DNA from: Euleptes europaea
Lineage: Eukaryota > Chordata > Lepidosauria > Squamata > Sphaerodactylidae
Assembly: GCF_029931775.1 (NCBI RefSeq)
Contig: NC_079318.1
Location: 78,155,614-78,219,613, forward strand
Direction: 5' to 3'
Length of the DNA: 64,000 nucleotides
Shown: in pieces, positions 13,401-27,290 of the stretch
Layout: every line of letters starts with the position of its first letter
Numbering within the stretch: position 1 is the stretch's first letter
Notes under the pieces: model-generated
Databases searched by the model: none
The model's input: the letters and a program-made list of their open reading frames with translations, nothing else
What the model was told of the DNA's origin: nothing
Made by a program: the position numbers and the translations under genes

Positions 13401-16400
13401 TGAGTCTCCCTTAAGTGGTAGAGAAAGTTGTCATGTAAAAAAAGCCAACAACAGCAAAAACAAAGGGCAGGAGCTGGCCTGCAATCCACTTGCTTAGGCA
13501 TCACGACCTCACTTTTGAAGCCTGACCCACAAAGGCTGAGAAACATTGAAATAGAGGACCCTCTTCTAAAGGCAGGCGACACTGGAGAAGACAGTCTCTC
13601 TGAGGCCAACAGCCCACAATGATTTTATTTGTCGCCCCACCAAAAGGCAGCACAAGACAAAGTCACACTGAGCTCTTTGGAGATCTTCTGGCATGAATGG
13701 TTTGACCTTCCACACTTGCTGGTCGCTCCCAGCCTCCAGCAATTAGACCAAAGCAGCCAGAGGAGGAGGTCGCATGGCCCCTGACCAGCTCAGTTGTCAA
13801 CTGGTCATGAATGAGGGCCGTACAAGATATGTGGGTTTTTTTAAGAGGTGGGTCTGGGTTACATGGACCCAACTCAGGTTTTCCACAGCCACACAGCAGC
13901 AGGGAATGGCTTTTTTAAAATAAAGGGAGAACCTGTTGGGGCTAGGAATTCCACTGTGGGGAGAGGAAGGCGACTTCCCCCAAGCTGATTTTCCTTGCTG
14001 AACCAGGGCTGGGAGGAGTTATTTCCCCATTTTTTGCTGTTCCATGCGTACTCCCATGAAGCAGCAAAATGGGGAAATGACTTTCCCCGGTGCTATTTCA
14101 GCATGGGAAAAGAGCTGGGGGGGTGGGGGCAGGAACCCTTCCTCGCCCTGTGGCCTCTCCTTTATTTTTTAAAAGCTATCCCCACAGCTGCTGTGTGGCT
14201 ACAGGGCAACCTGAACTGGGTCTGGCCAACCCAGACCCACCTCTTTAAAAACCTGCACATCTAGTTTGACCCTGAGATTTGCTCACGAAACGTTAGAATG
14301 CCAGGAAATGGGTCCCTGTCTCCAAGGAGCTTACAGTCTCTAGAATTTGATGCAAGGGATACAACAAGGGGAGGGAAGCGGCAGTAGCAGCTCAAGATCA
14401 TTTGCTGCATGAGGCAGCAGTGGTGGTGGGCACCGCCCCTGCCTATCTGCTTGTGCCCTTGCCCCCAGAGGAAATATTCCACCGTACCTCTTCATTGCGC
14501 CAGCCCCCTTTAAAAACACTGTGCCAATATGTCCTACGGGGCTTCTCGAACACTCATCCGTTGACTTTCCCTCATGTGTGGTCAGCCATCAGAAATGGAA
14601 GCTGGACTCTTGTGAGAAGGAGTCTTGTGAGAATTTGTAAACTGGTACGCTCAGCTTACCCTGATATTTTTAAACAGGCATGAGAGAGTGAGGAGGTAAG
14701 GAAAATTATCTCTGGCTTCTGGCTGGGATAGTAAGTGGCTGTCAGGGAGAAGGGGCTGTCTCTCCTAAATTTTCTTTATATATGTACTACATTTATAGTC
14801 TGCTTTTCCCTCTGGGACTCAAGGTGGGTTATAAAATATAAAAAACAATTCAATTAGACTGTATCAGCTCTCCAAAAAATAATGCAGTAGGGCTTGGATT
14901 AGAAAACAGTGTGAATAAAAACACCTGCTACTTAAGGCAGCTGCTTCCAATTGCCTCATTATAGAATCAGCTCTGGCAGCATGGGTAAATGGGAACGGTA
15001 TATGTTCATTCCAGTAATATGTGCTTAGGCTCTGTACTTTATTTTTAAAATAGGTATTATCTGCCTCTTCCATTTTAAAATGCTTTCAAGTGGCTCATAT
15101 CATGAAAACAAAGACCAATAACTATGTGCCAGCATTTTTTTTTTAAAAAACCTCCACGTTAAGCAGAAATATAACTAAATGACAATACAAGCAGCTGGTA
15201 AAAACTTTATTTGAATAGCAGCAGAGGAAAAAAAGGCATCAAAATCCATTCAAATCAATCTGAAATCAATCAGTTTCTGAAGAGCAGTCATAAAGGGGGA
15301 TATGACATTCTTAAGTCAGAGTCAGGGGAGAGGAGGACTCAACAGAATTCCTGGGCAAATAATAAGAATAATGAGAGTTGGTTATTATATGCCAACTTTC
15401 TTTACTACTTAAGGAAGAATCAAACCGGCTTAAGGGAGAATCAAATCACCTTCTCCTTCCCACAACAGACACCCTGTGAGGTAGGTGTGGCTGAGAGAGC
15501 TCTAAGAGAGCTGTGACTAGCCCAAGGTCACCCAGCTGACTTCATGTGTGGGAGTGGGGAAACCAAGCCGGTTCACCAGATTAGCCTCTGTGGCTCATGT
15601 GGAGGAGTGAGGAATCAAACCCGGTTCTCCAGATTAGAGTCCACCGCTCCAAACCACTGCTTTTAACCACTACACCATGCTGGCTAAGGTTTTCTCTTGC
15701 TCTCTAAAGCATAACAAGCTAGGCATCACTTGAAGCAAGATGAAGATGGTGTTCTGTGGCTGAGGCTCCAACACAGAAAACGCCCAGATGGCAGTGGGTG
15801 GTCCCGTACCTTTGATTTGTTTGTATTTAAGAAGTCATCAGGTTGAAGCAGCTGAATTGGTGTCAGTAACCCTAGACAGAGGCAGGGGCTTTGACTTACG
15901 TCACTTTTATTTTGACCTGGGAGATCCAGCAAAAATGGTAGCAGGATTCACAGTTCCACAGAGAAATGTAATCAGACTGTGACTGGCCCAAGTTGGACAG
16001 GAGGATTCAACAATAGGAACATCCTGCAAGTCTTTACTTCTTCAGACCTTTTGTCTCAGGATAGCAATAACCAGAGAATTTACAAAGCTGCCTTATGCTT
16101 AGTCAGGCCAAAGTTTCCCCTATATGGTTGCCAGGTCCCTCTTTGCCACCAGCAGGTTTTGGGGGTGGAGCCTGAGGAGGGTGGGGTTTGGGGAGGGGAG
16201 GGACTTCAATGCCATAGAGTCCAATTACCAAAGCGGCCATTTTCTCCAGGCGAACTAATCTCTATCAGCTGGAGATCAGTTGTAACAGCAGGAGATCTCC
16301 AGCTATTACCTGGAGGTTGGCAACCCTATTCCCCTAGCTCCTTTAAAAATAACAGTAAAAAAGGGGGGAGTCATGGGCCACCCTTTCCATTGTTGCCCTT

Positions 16401-19400
16401 TGTCGTAGACAGCAGAAACCATAAACACAGCAGGTGCAGTAAACCTTGAAAATGGAAATGAACCAAAATGGGTTGGATCCCACAGAGCTGTTCTAATGGT
16501 GGTGGTTTCCCCCCACCCCGGCAAAAGGAGATACCCCAGTACAAGTTCTTGTGCAGGGGAAAGCTCCTTGTGCCAAGGATAAGTGCTACCAATAGTGGAA
16601 TGGATCTACAGGATCTAACCTACTGTTTTTAAAACCCTCCGGTGTCTCATTCAGGGCCATAAATTCTATAGATTAACTGTGTTGCCTGGAAAAGTTAACT
16701 GGTACTATTAAATCACAACATAATCCCAAAATGGAACTGAGAGCGTATCCCATTCCCTTTGTTGGCACTGGTAACTGATGGGCTTCATAGATTTGGAGGC
16801 AACCAGAAGTGAGTGATGGGAACAATAATGCTTGGAAGGAGGGGATGGTAGAGTTTAGGATTAATATTTAGCAAGGGAAATATTTCCATCAGTCAATGCT
16901 GAGAACATCCCCCAGGCTGAATGCAGGATTTATGGATATATTACGGTGCCATCCTAGAGAGTTATATCCTTCTAAGCTCATTAACTTCAATAAACGTAGA
17001 AGGGTGTAACTCTGCTTAGGATGTCCGTGTTAATATAGCATATTACATTTTTAATAGAACTCTTGCTTTATATAGCTCTGGGCAGCGTAAATAGTCTCTT
17101 GCCTAGAGTTGAAACATTTCTGCAAATTTTGAAGCTGGGGGTGGGGCCACTCCTGGAAATCTGGGGGGAACTGAAATCTATGCAATACTCATTTTCTTAT
17201 CAAACCTGAACTTATTTTACTGCTTTAGCATAAAATGCATCATTTATAATTCAGTTAGCATATGAAATGGTACTATTTGGCATATTCGTTTAATTTAAAA
17301 TAATAAATGCCTTAGTTTTCTACAAGCAAAATAGCAAATATACACAATAATAGACAATGAAAGAGATGTAAAGCTGCACCCTGTGATTCACCTTAGCACA
17401 CATATCTTAGTTTTTGCTCTCTGAGAGGGAGCAAAAAAATAAAAGTTGAAAATAGAAAACACATATTTTGTAGTAAAAAAAAACTAGTCTTGTACTGTCT
17501 GAATAGGGCTAGCAGAACATCTGGATGCCGAATTAAACTTTATAACATTGAAAACAAATAATTATTCAGTAGTATATTGTAAACATTATAATATATTCAT
17601 TGTGGACAAGTCACAATTAATAAGACTATGCTTGAAAGTATGTTGTATATCTATACAAGAATCATTCTTTAATGTTGTAGGTTGGCTTATATAAACTCTT
17701 CATATTGGACATCCTGAGCGTGTAAAACTTTGCCTTAAAAAGCATTTCACTCATTCTCCACAGTGCAGAAACAGGAACTGGAGAGGCCTTCCTTACCACA
17801 CCATTGAGCTGTTTTCTGCAGGGCTTCTGTTTCTGTTTCTTTCCGGTGTGCCTCCCATGTAATTCCCGAATACCCCCCCATATTGCCCTAAGAAAGGCAT
17901 GGCAGCCCCTCACCCAAGGTCATGCATGACAGTGTGCAAGGAGAAAACAGAAGGCTCTTGGGACTTCTTTTTGCACAGTCCAGTCGAAATGGTTTGTCTC
18001 TTGGAAGCTTCTGATGCCACCCTCTGGCCCTGGGTTCTGATTGCCTGGACAGTGTCCCTGAGCATGTGTAGAGAGAGTGCCAACCTCTCCTTGCTATCAG
18101 CATGACCAAGCCCCTCTTTTCTGGGACTGGCGGTTGGGGCTTGCAGGCATGCTGGTCCTCAGTGCGCACCTTGGATCCGCATGGGGCTTCCTGCCGCCCT
18201 CTCTTCTCAAGGTTCTTCCATTTTTTCTACAGGCTGCCCTGGTGGGGGGCACAACCATGGTGATTGGACACGTGCTTCCAGATAAGGACACTTCCCTGCT
18301 GGATGCTTATGAAAAGTGCCGCAGCCTGGCTGACCCCAAGGTGTGCTGTGACTATGCCCTGCACATGGGCATCACCTGGTGGGCACCCAAGGTAAGGGGG
18401 ATGAGGCAGGTAAAGGAGGGTGGCTTCCATGGCACCTGGCACATCCAGCAATTTTGCCTTCCACGTGCCCCAGACTGTTCATCATTACTATGAACCTGCA
18501 GGTCTCCTCCTGACTACTCACTTCAGTTGGGCCTCAGTCTAGTTATGCCCTTTATAGCACATTGAGATCAGGACTGTGTGTTAAGGGCACCTGTCATCAC
18601 ACAGCATCTCAGGGGAGGGGCTGTGGATCATTGCTTTGCATGCAGAAAGTCCCAGCATCTCCAGTTGAAAGGATACCTTGGAGACCTTGGAGAGGGCTAG
18701 TCTGAACAGACAATACTGAGCTTGATGGATCAATGGTCTTACTTGGTTAATGGCATCATCACGTGTTCATGTGTTGACATTGCAACCTCGGGGCCAAAAC
18801 AGATGAGAAGCTATATATCCAGAGTGCCCAGTGTTGTTTTTAATTCAATTTCCAGGCACTCTGGGGCCTGATATGGATGAGGACCATGGTGTGAAGTTAC
18901 AGTGGGTTCAGTATTTTTCTCCACTCTGTTTTCTCAATCTGAAATTGCCCTGGGGAGTCACTACTTGCCTTGAAGAAAACTTATAAGCAACGATACAGAG
19001 TCATGAATTTTTTACCCTGCTAGGGCAAATAGTGGCTCCTTGGGGCCGTTGGAGTGAAGAAGTGGGGTCCCAGTGCCCCGGCTGAGCTCTCAGGATCTAG
19101 CCTGTAAAGTTATTGTGGAGAGGCTGAGGTTGGGGGAAACACCTTCACTTATTTATATGGCCTTTTGGGTTGAGGGGATTGTCTTCGGAGTTTCAAAGGC
19201 ATGGCATATACCTGCTGTTGCTGTCTTTGTGTGTGTTTATGTAGGGGAAGGGGACATGTTTAAATCTGGTCTGCATTAATGTCGTGGACAAGGGGATAAT
19301 TGAGGTCTCCCCTCCCTGCACCACAGGTGAAATCGGAGATGGAGACACTGGTGCGAGAAAAGGGTGTCAACTCCTTCCAGATGTTCATGACCTACAAGGA

Positions 19401-22400
19401 TCTGTACATGCTGCGGGACAGTGAACTTTACCAGGTCTTCTGTGCCTGCAAGGACATTGGGGCCATTGCCCGTGTCCATGCTGAGAATGGAGAGCTGGTC
19501 GCAGAGGTGAGCTGCTCGAGGCGGGGAGGGGGTGTGGAAAGGCAAAGCAGGGTGCGCTTGCAGATCCCAGGGCCTAGCAGTGCTATTGCACTTGTCTGTT
19601 GGAGGGAAGAGGTCAGCTTTTGGAGCCTTGTTCCCTGGAGGGCAGAGGTTTTGCCAGTATCATAAAGCTGGTCCACCCCTTCTTGCTTGCGTCCCCAAGA
19701 CACAAGATGCTTGGAGAGAAGATAGCATTTCCTCCTGGCTTGCACACACATTTTCCACCTGAATAGATAGATGTTAGGCCAGTATCCCCCACAGATTCTC
19801 ACTTAATCTGTGCCAGTGGCAGCTGGACTCCTCCAGCTCCATGACCCATTTCCCCTTGTTGTCACCTACAGTGGGGCTGCCAGGATCCTTTCATTCCATG
19901 GGGGATGGCAAGATGGGGGTGGAGGGACAGAGGGCACTCCTTGTTCACTTGGCTCTGATTGGGTTCAGAATACAAACTGCCCCCCTTCTTCAGGCACTGC
20001 CCCTTCCTTAGCACTATCAAGGGCTTGTGCCCATTATGGTCTGAATGCATCTCAGTGTCTCATGAGATTCTTGCCTCCGCGTCTCCTTGGCACAGACATG
20101 GATGCCATGCACTTGGAGATGTTCCTATGGGCACATTTTTTCTGACAGGCGTAAGCATGGAACAGCTCTGGAGCTGATAGCAGCATCTGTGCAAACTCCT
20201 TCCAGTCTTCTATTAATCTGGGAGAACTGGCCCTTGTTCTGCACACGAGAATGGTGTTGAATTGGAATCTCCACTTCAACATCAATTATGCACTGAACGT
20301 GTGTGTCAGCGGGGGGGGGGGGCACACAATTTTATAATCTTTCTTTTGCCCTTCCAGATTGTGAGTCTTTTAAAGGTATAAATGTTACATATCAGCTGAT
20401 CTTCACCATAAACCCAAAGTGACAGAGGAGAGAGGAAAAACGCCAGGCCTGCCTACCTTGCCTGCCATAGACTAATAATACACTGTTCTGGTTTCCACTG
20501 CAGGGTGCCAGAGAGGTGCTGGACCTGGGCATCACTGGCCCAGAGGGAATCGAGATTAGCCGGCCAGAGGAGGTAAGGGTGGCTCATATTGCAAAGGGAA
20601 AAAAACCTTCTTCTTCTGCTCCTGCTAGGAGTTGCCCCTCCTCACCTGTTATTCAGGCATGCTTGGCCTGTCCCAGCTCAGTCCCAGCAGCCAACAGTTA
20701 TACACGTAATGTGAAGTCCTGCATAATCTCTGGGGAACTGGACATCTTCATGAAGATGAAGGAGGAACTGTCAGGTAGCCAGGTTGACTATTTTCAGGGG
20801 AGACAAGGTAGGTGCCCCCTTGTAAAGCCTGTCTTAGCCCTGGCATATGTCTGTCAAAGAAGGCAGCCGTAACTGCAGAATGATGGAAGCACACAGGGAG
20901 GTCTGTTGCAGGGATTGCTCTGCATAAGTGTGGGTGGAGATACAAGTTTCTAGCCCTTATGGTTGCTATAACAGCATCTGCAGGCATTGCCTGATGAAAT
21001 CTCAGGCCCCCACACAAAGCTGCAAAAGGGTTCCACTAGCCATCAAGGGGCACTCCACTCCGTGCTTGGCAGGAGCAGAATAAACAAGGCAAACCTGTGG
21101 TGATTTGTTAAAGAACTTGGGCAAGCTTGGTGTACCTGTTTTCCTCCTTAGTACTGAGAATACAGTATTGCCCTCATCAGAGGTTCCCGATTGCAACGCT
21201 GACTATCTGTCCAGGCACTTTTGGGCTCTGAACCTGGGAAGGGTCAGGCGCTGCTGGGGCACGTGGGAATTGCAGGGGGGCGAATAAGCAGTGCTTGCCA
21301 CGCATGAAACACCAATGCATAGAACCCAGCAAAACCACCTCCAGCGCAGCTCCCGGCGGCACGGCTTAGCATTTGTGTCATCTTTCTCTTTCCTCTATGT
21401 GTTGTGCAGCTGGAAGCCGAAGCTACGCATCGTGTCATCACCATTGCTAACCGGGTAAGCAACCGATCCCCCGCTCCTTGCCCCAGCAGACCGAAGCATC
21501 AGCCCAGCCTCAACCCCTGCACCTGTGCCCCTGCACCTGTCCATCACCTTTCTTTCAACAGGGGATTGAGAATGTATCTGGTGGGGTTCCCCTTTCCAGT
21601 CTCGGGTGAATGCCTTGGCCTCTGTCTGCCCCTGGGCACCTCAACCCCCCAGTCTCCCTCAGGCTGCTTTCACCCCCAGAACTCCCTGTGAGAGGGCGGG
21701 GTCTGATCCCTAGCAGAGTCATCCCTACACCACTGGGGGCTGGCTGCCCCATAGCCCAGCCTGACGCCTTTGCATATCTCCTCCTTTGGCAGACTCACTG
21801 CCCCGTCTACCTTGTCAATGTTTCCAGCATGTCGGCTGGGGATGTCATAGCCACAGCCAAGATGCAAGGTAAGAACCCCTGTTCCCTGGCTTCAGAGTGG
21901 GAGTAATCTTTTCTGGAGCCAGTGTAAAATGTCAGTTTTTATACTCAGTTCCCGGCCCAGTAGGGCACCACCCTGGCCCTATTAAAGTGGTGTGTTTTTT
22001 TTTGGTAAGGTTGCTTCCTTTCGAATGGTCCATAATTCCCACACATTGCAAGGAAGGAGGCAGGAATGGCTGGTTCCTCTTAGATCTGGCTGCCCAGCAA
22101 TTTCTCCTCTCTGCTCATAGAACCATAGAGTTGCAAGGGACCACCAGGGTCATCTCGTCCAACCCCCTGCACAATGCAAGAAATTGAAAGCGGTTGGTTC
22201 TGGGAGACTAGCTACCTGGTGTCTTCCGTCTGATATGTTGACCCCGACACTCTGTGTGGAGCTTCTAGTATACTTCTGCAATAATAGGTCAGGCTCTCAC
22301 TGACACTTAAAGAACCACACTTGCACCTGGGTTAAAGGCCCACATCCGCCATGGATTTAGTATTTGGCCTTGGGTGAATCCTGTAGTACATACAGTTCAA

Positions 22401-25400
22401 TAGAGGGACTGAGGGATGGAATACCCCGGCAAAGCCTGAGGCTCCTCCTCTCTCTTCCTTGCAGGGAAGGTTGTGTATGCAGAGACCACCACGGCGCACA
22501 CCACGCTGACAGGCTTGCACTACTATCATCAGGACTGGTCACACGCAGCGGCCTACGTGACTGTGCCGCCCTTGCGGCTGGACACCAACACCTCCACCTA
22601 CCTCATGAGCTTGCTTGCCAAGTAAGGGAGCTTTTGGGGGCTCAGCCTTGACAATGCCCTGAACTGTGTTCCGAGTCCTAAGCCCTGAGTGCAGCCCCAA
22701 CCCAGGGAGGACAGGAAATGCCCTTGTGGTAGGGAAGGCCTGTGGAGACCAAGGACAGTCACCACAGCAAAAGAGGGGGGGGGGAAACAAATCTGGCATC
22801 ATGGGCTGGGAATGGAGAATTTCATGAACACATGAAGCTGCCTTCTACTGAATCAGACCCTTGGTCCATCAAAGTCAGTATTGTCTACTCAGATCGGCAG
22901 CGGTTCTCCAGGATCTCAGGCTGAGGTCTTTCACCTACTTGCCTCGTCCTTTTAACTGGAGATGCCAGGGATTGAACCTGGGACCTTCTGCATGCCAAGC
23001 AGATGCTCTACCACTGAGCTACAGCAGTATAAGGCAGTATAAGCAGATGCTCTACCACTGAGCTACAGCAGTATAAGGCAGTATAAGCTGCCTTATACTG
23101 AATCAGAATGTTGGTCCATCAGGGTCCATATTGTCTACTCAAACTGGCAGCAGCTCTTCAGGAGGTCTTTCACATTACCTCCAGGTCTTTTTTAATTTAG
23201 AATTTTATTAAATTTATTATTAACAAAATTACAGAAAAGCTATAAACAAGATGGGGGGAAAAAGGAAAAGGAAATTAAAAAATTATCTTTTGGGTTTTAT
23301 GAACAGAAAAAAATATGGATGTTTGTTTTTATATATTATTTCTGCAGCAAGAATATTATATGCACAAAAATGGAAAAATCCAGCTATACCTACAATAGAA
23401 GAATGGCTTGTTAAGATGTTGGAATTAGCAGAAATGGCCAAATTGACTGCTTTGATTAGAGAAAATAACTTATTTAAGTTTGTAGAAAATTGGTAACCCT
23501 TTACTTTTTGCGTAATATGGAAAAAAATGAATTGATGATTTGTGGGTTTGGAGATTAGAAGAATAAGAATTTAGGCATGATAGAGAAAAGCTTGATTTTT
23601 AGTTGTAGGAATATTTTTTAAAAAATATATATTTGTAGCTAGAGAACAAGTAGCAATTCTTATTAGATTTTGATTAGATTTATATTCGATACAAACGAAA
23701 ATGGAAGTATCCTTTTGTTTGTTTGTAGTTATATACACACACACACACACACACACACCTCCAGGAGGTCTTTCATATTACCTACTACCTGATCCTTAAC
23801 TGGAGATGCTGGGGATTAGACCTGGGGCTATTTGTCTTCTTGTTGGCTTTAATAATGTTTTTTATTACATCTAGAATTGCTGGCTTCCTTTTTATTCCTT
23901 GTAGCATGGGTCCTATGAACAAGTGCCAAAAGTGCTAGATAGTCTCTGCCATTCATTTTCTGCTAAAACTCCCATTTGCACAAGAGGAAACGCACTCTGT
24001 GGCAGAGCCTATCTAGCAGGCATGGTATCTTTCTGCTTGATTCTGGTGTTTTTTGTTTGTTTGTACTGGATGCGGTATAATTTTATAATAGTACTACATT
24101 GTTTTATGTCTGTTGTAATCTACCTTGGGGATCCAGATTAGGATAGAAGCGTAAGATGGGAACACTTTTAATAAATCAATAAGTAAATAAACAAGAGTGG
24201 TTGACTCTGTGTGGAGAGGCAGAGGACCATCCTTTTTGCAGATGCGTGATAGCATTGAGAGTGGGCATTAGGATGGGCTCACCTCTCCCCCCCCTTACCG
24301 CCTCTCCCCTGCTTCTCCCCTAGTGACACCTTGAACATAGTGGCTTCTGATCACCGGCCGTTCACCACCAAGCAGAAGGCCATGGGCAAGGAAGACTTCA
24401 CCAAGATCCCCCATGGAGTCAGTGGGGTTCAGGACCGTATGGCTGTCATCTGGGAACGTGGCGTGGTAGGTGGCAGGCATGGGTTGGACCTTTCCAGAGG
24501 GAAGCCTTTCCCCCTACTCTTTGCAGTGGGTGCATGGAGGCAGTTCTGAGCAGAGGAGATCTGAGGAACTTGGTATCCTAAATCACTGTCACCCATTTAA
24601 GTTGTGGGTTGAACCAGCCATGCTTTGCCTAGCCTCCACAGCAGCTATAACTTTCCCCATATTTCAGCTACTGATAGGGACATCTAGCACCCCAGTACTG
24701 GCCACCAGATACAAATCCAGGCATAATATCCTAATGACGCATGGCAGCTAGGGCTGGGAAGTGGAATTGACACTTAGAGGTCCAGTGATGATTGTGTGTG
24801 TATGTGGGGTTACGGTGTGTTTAGCGATACAACCTTAGTTCAGTGTCCACAACCCTGGCCTCCATCTACAGCAAGGTGCAACATGTTAGTCCCCCAAATC
24901 AGTACCGAGACTTGACTGTCCTTGATCAACCACAACTCACCTCCAGTGTTCTGAGTTCTTATTTTCCAACATAGTAATGCCTGGTGCTTCTACACCATTG
25001 TCCCCGCCCAGGCCAACCATACCTGCTTCCACGAGCAGATCTCTGCTCTTCCACCGCTACCTGAGCGCTTGGGAATCGATGCTTCCAAATCCATCCCTTC
25101 TTCCGTGGCCCTTTTAGTGGTGACTCCTCCCTTCCTTTGGCTGCTCTTTCAAGGCAGTCTCTGAGTGTCCCATACAAGGGGCTGCATAGAGCAAGGGAAA
25201 TGAAACCCATATAGTACAACCAAGGCTACAGCAAGGGGAACCTCCTACCACAGGCATCTGCCCAGGTGTTTGTAACTCCGTTCAAAGGACAATGAGACTA
25301 GCAGGAAATAGCAACAAGGGTGCCTTCAGTGGTGGGGGGGATTGTAGCCAGGTAACAGGCTGTGTATGGAGGGAAGGCAGCATGGAATAGCCAAATCTTA

Positions 25401-27221
25401 TCAGATCTCAGAAGCTAAGCAGGGTCAGCCCTGGTTAGTATTAGGATGGGAGACCACCAAGGAACACCAGGGTTGCTGTGCAGAGGAAGGCACTGGCAAA
25501 CCACTTCTGTTAGTCTGTTGCCTTGAAAACCCCATAAGGGGTCACCATAAGTCGGCTGGGACTTGATGGCACTTTACACACACAATGGGCTGTGTTGGGG
25601 AGGAAAGGCAGCATGGAATAGCCCAATCTTGTCAGATTTCAGAAACTAAGCATGGTTGGTACTTGGAAGGGAGCCCTCCAAGGAAGACTCTGCAGAGGAA
25701 GGCAACGGCAAACCCACTCTGCTTCTCACTTGCCTTGAAAGCCCTTTTTCAGGGGTCACCATAAGTCAGCTGCGACTTGATGGCACTTTACACACACAAT
25801 GGGCTGGGTTATGCATGCCTCACCCCACTTCCATAATCCAAGTGAAGACCAGAGTTCCCTTGTTAGCCCCGCTGTTGCTGGGAGATTATTCAGTCAGCCT
25901 CTCTTCATGTGCCCATTGCAGGTGGGGGGCAAGATGGACGAGAACCGTTTTGTTGCCATCACCAGCTCTAATGCCGCCAAGATCCACAACTTGTACCCTC
26001 GCAAGGGCCGCATCATCCCTGGAGCGGACGCTGATGTGGTTGTGTGGGACCCTGAAGCCACAAAGTAGGCACCTGGGTCATGGGGTGATGGAACAGTCAA
26101 GAGGCCAAACTCATGTTGTTGTTATGTGTAGTGGGTGGGGGGGGGCACTAAATAGTCTGTAAGCATGTGCCACTGCAGCATTGGTGAAGCTAAGGATGGG
26201 AGACTCACTTGAGAGTCTACAACATGTTACGCAGTGCTTTCTCAAGGAAGGGATGTTAATAATTGAACAAATCCTATATAACCATCACTGTCACCACACG
26301 GGGGTGCAAAGAGCATCACATTTACAAGAACATTCTGTACACAGTCACTGAAATACTCTGTGGTTCTTCAGAAAGTCATACAATGAAAGAGGTGCTTTAA
26401 ATTCACCAGACTTCCAAGTTCTCTTTTGAGTTAGTTTGCTAGATTTACGAAAGTAGATCGTGTTTAACATAAGAAGAGCCCTGCTGGATCAGAGACTAGT
26501 GGCCCATCTAGTCCAGCATCCTGTTTCACACAGTGGCCGACCTGTTATCCTGGAGCGCCAATAACAGGGCATACAGGCCAAGGCCTTCATCCTAGCACTG
26601 GTATTCAGAGGTTTCCTAACTCTATATGGTTCCCTTTAGTCAGCATGGCTGGTAACCATGAATCTGTCTTAACCCCCCTTTAAATTCATCTAATGCTCAT
26701 GGCCATCGCTATATCCACTGGCAGTGAATTCACAAATTAATCACTTGTTGAGTAAAGAAGTACCTGTTCTCTTTTTGGGGTATGGGAGAGGATAGCTCCC
26801 TCTTCCTTACTGGCCAAATAATAGCTTCAGACTTATCTTTCTGCATCTTTCTCCAAGATGCTCTAGATGTTGCAAACACAGCACAAACCTTGTTTGAATA
26901 AGGGGATTTTTCTTTATTGGGGATTTATTGCATCACAAGCCTTTTGTATTGAAAATATGAAACAGCTTTATACAGAAAGAAACCACTGATTCATCTATCT
27001 CAGTGCTATCTACTCTGATTGGCAACAGCTCTCTTTGACAGGGGTGTCAAACATAAGGCTTGCAGGCTGGATCCAGCCCCTTGCGAGCTCTTATCCGGCC
27101 TGCAAGCCAGCCACCTCCCCACACTCTAAATCTCGGCTGGCAAGGCACAGCCTGGCCTGACCAAGTGACATTTATGTCATATCTGGCCTTCGTAACAATT
27201 GAGTTTGACACCCCTGCTCTA

Positions 27222-27290
<69 letters not shown>

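Larger units (their letters stand above)
1662..18232 (+). other. DPYSL5: DPYSL5 first coding intron (16.6 kb)
   Basis: The intron holds the SINEs, hAT elements, palindromic elements and CR1 fragments listed below. The long open frames in it follow simple or repeat sequence and show no splice-bounded homology to a known protein. The stretches 9460-10400, 14265-14760 and 17030-17880 show nothing I can name. Confidence 0.8.

Noticed and set aside
18233-18391. Other open frames overlapping DPYSL5 exons on both strands
   Set aside because: They are shadows of the real exons and cross splice junctions without homology.
22960-23020. tRNA-like sequence with A and B boxes on the minus strand
   Set aside because: It continues into the SINE body and repeats elsewhere in the window, so it is a SINE head and not a tRNA gene. 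The same holds at 36745 and 45650.
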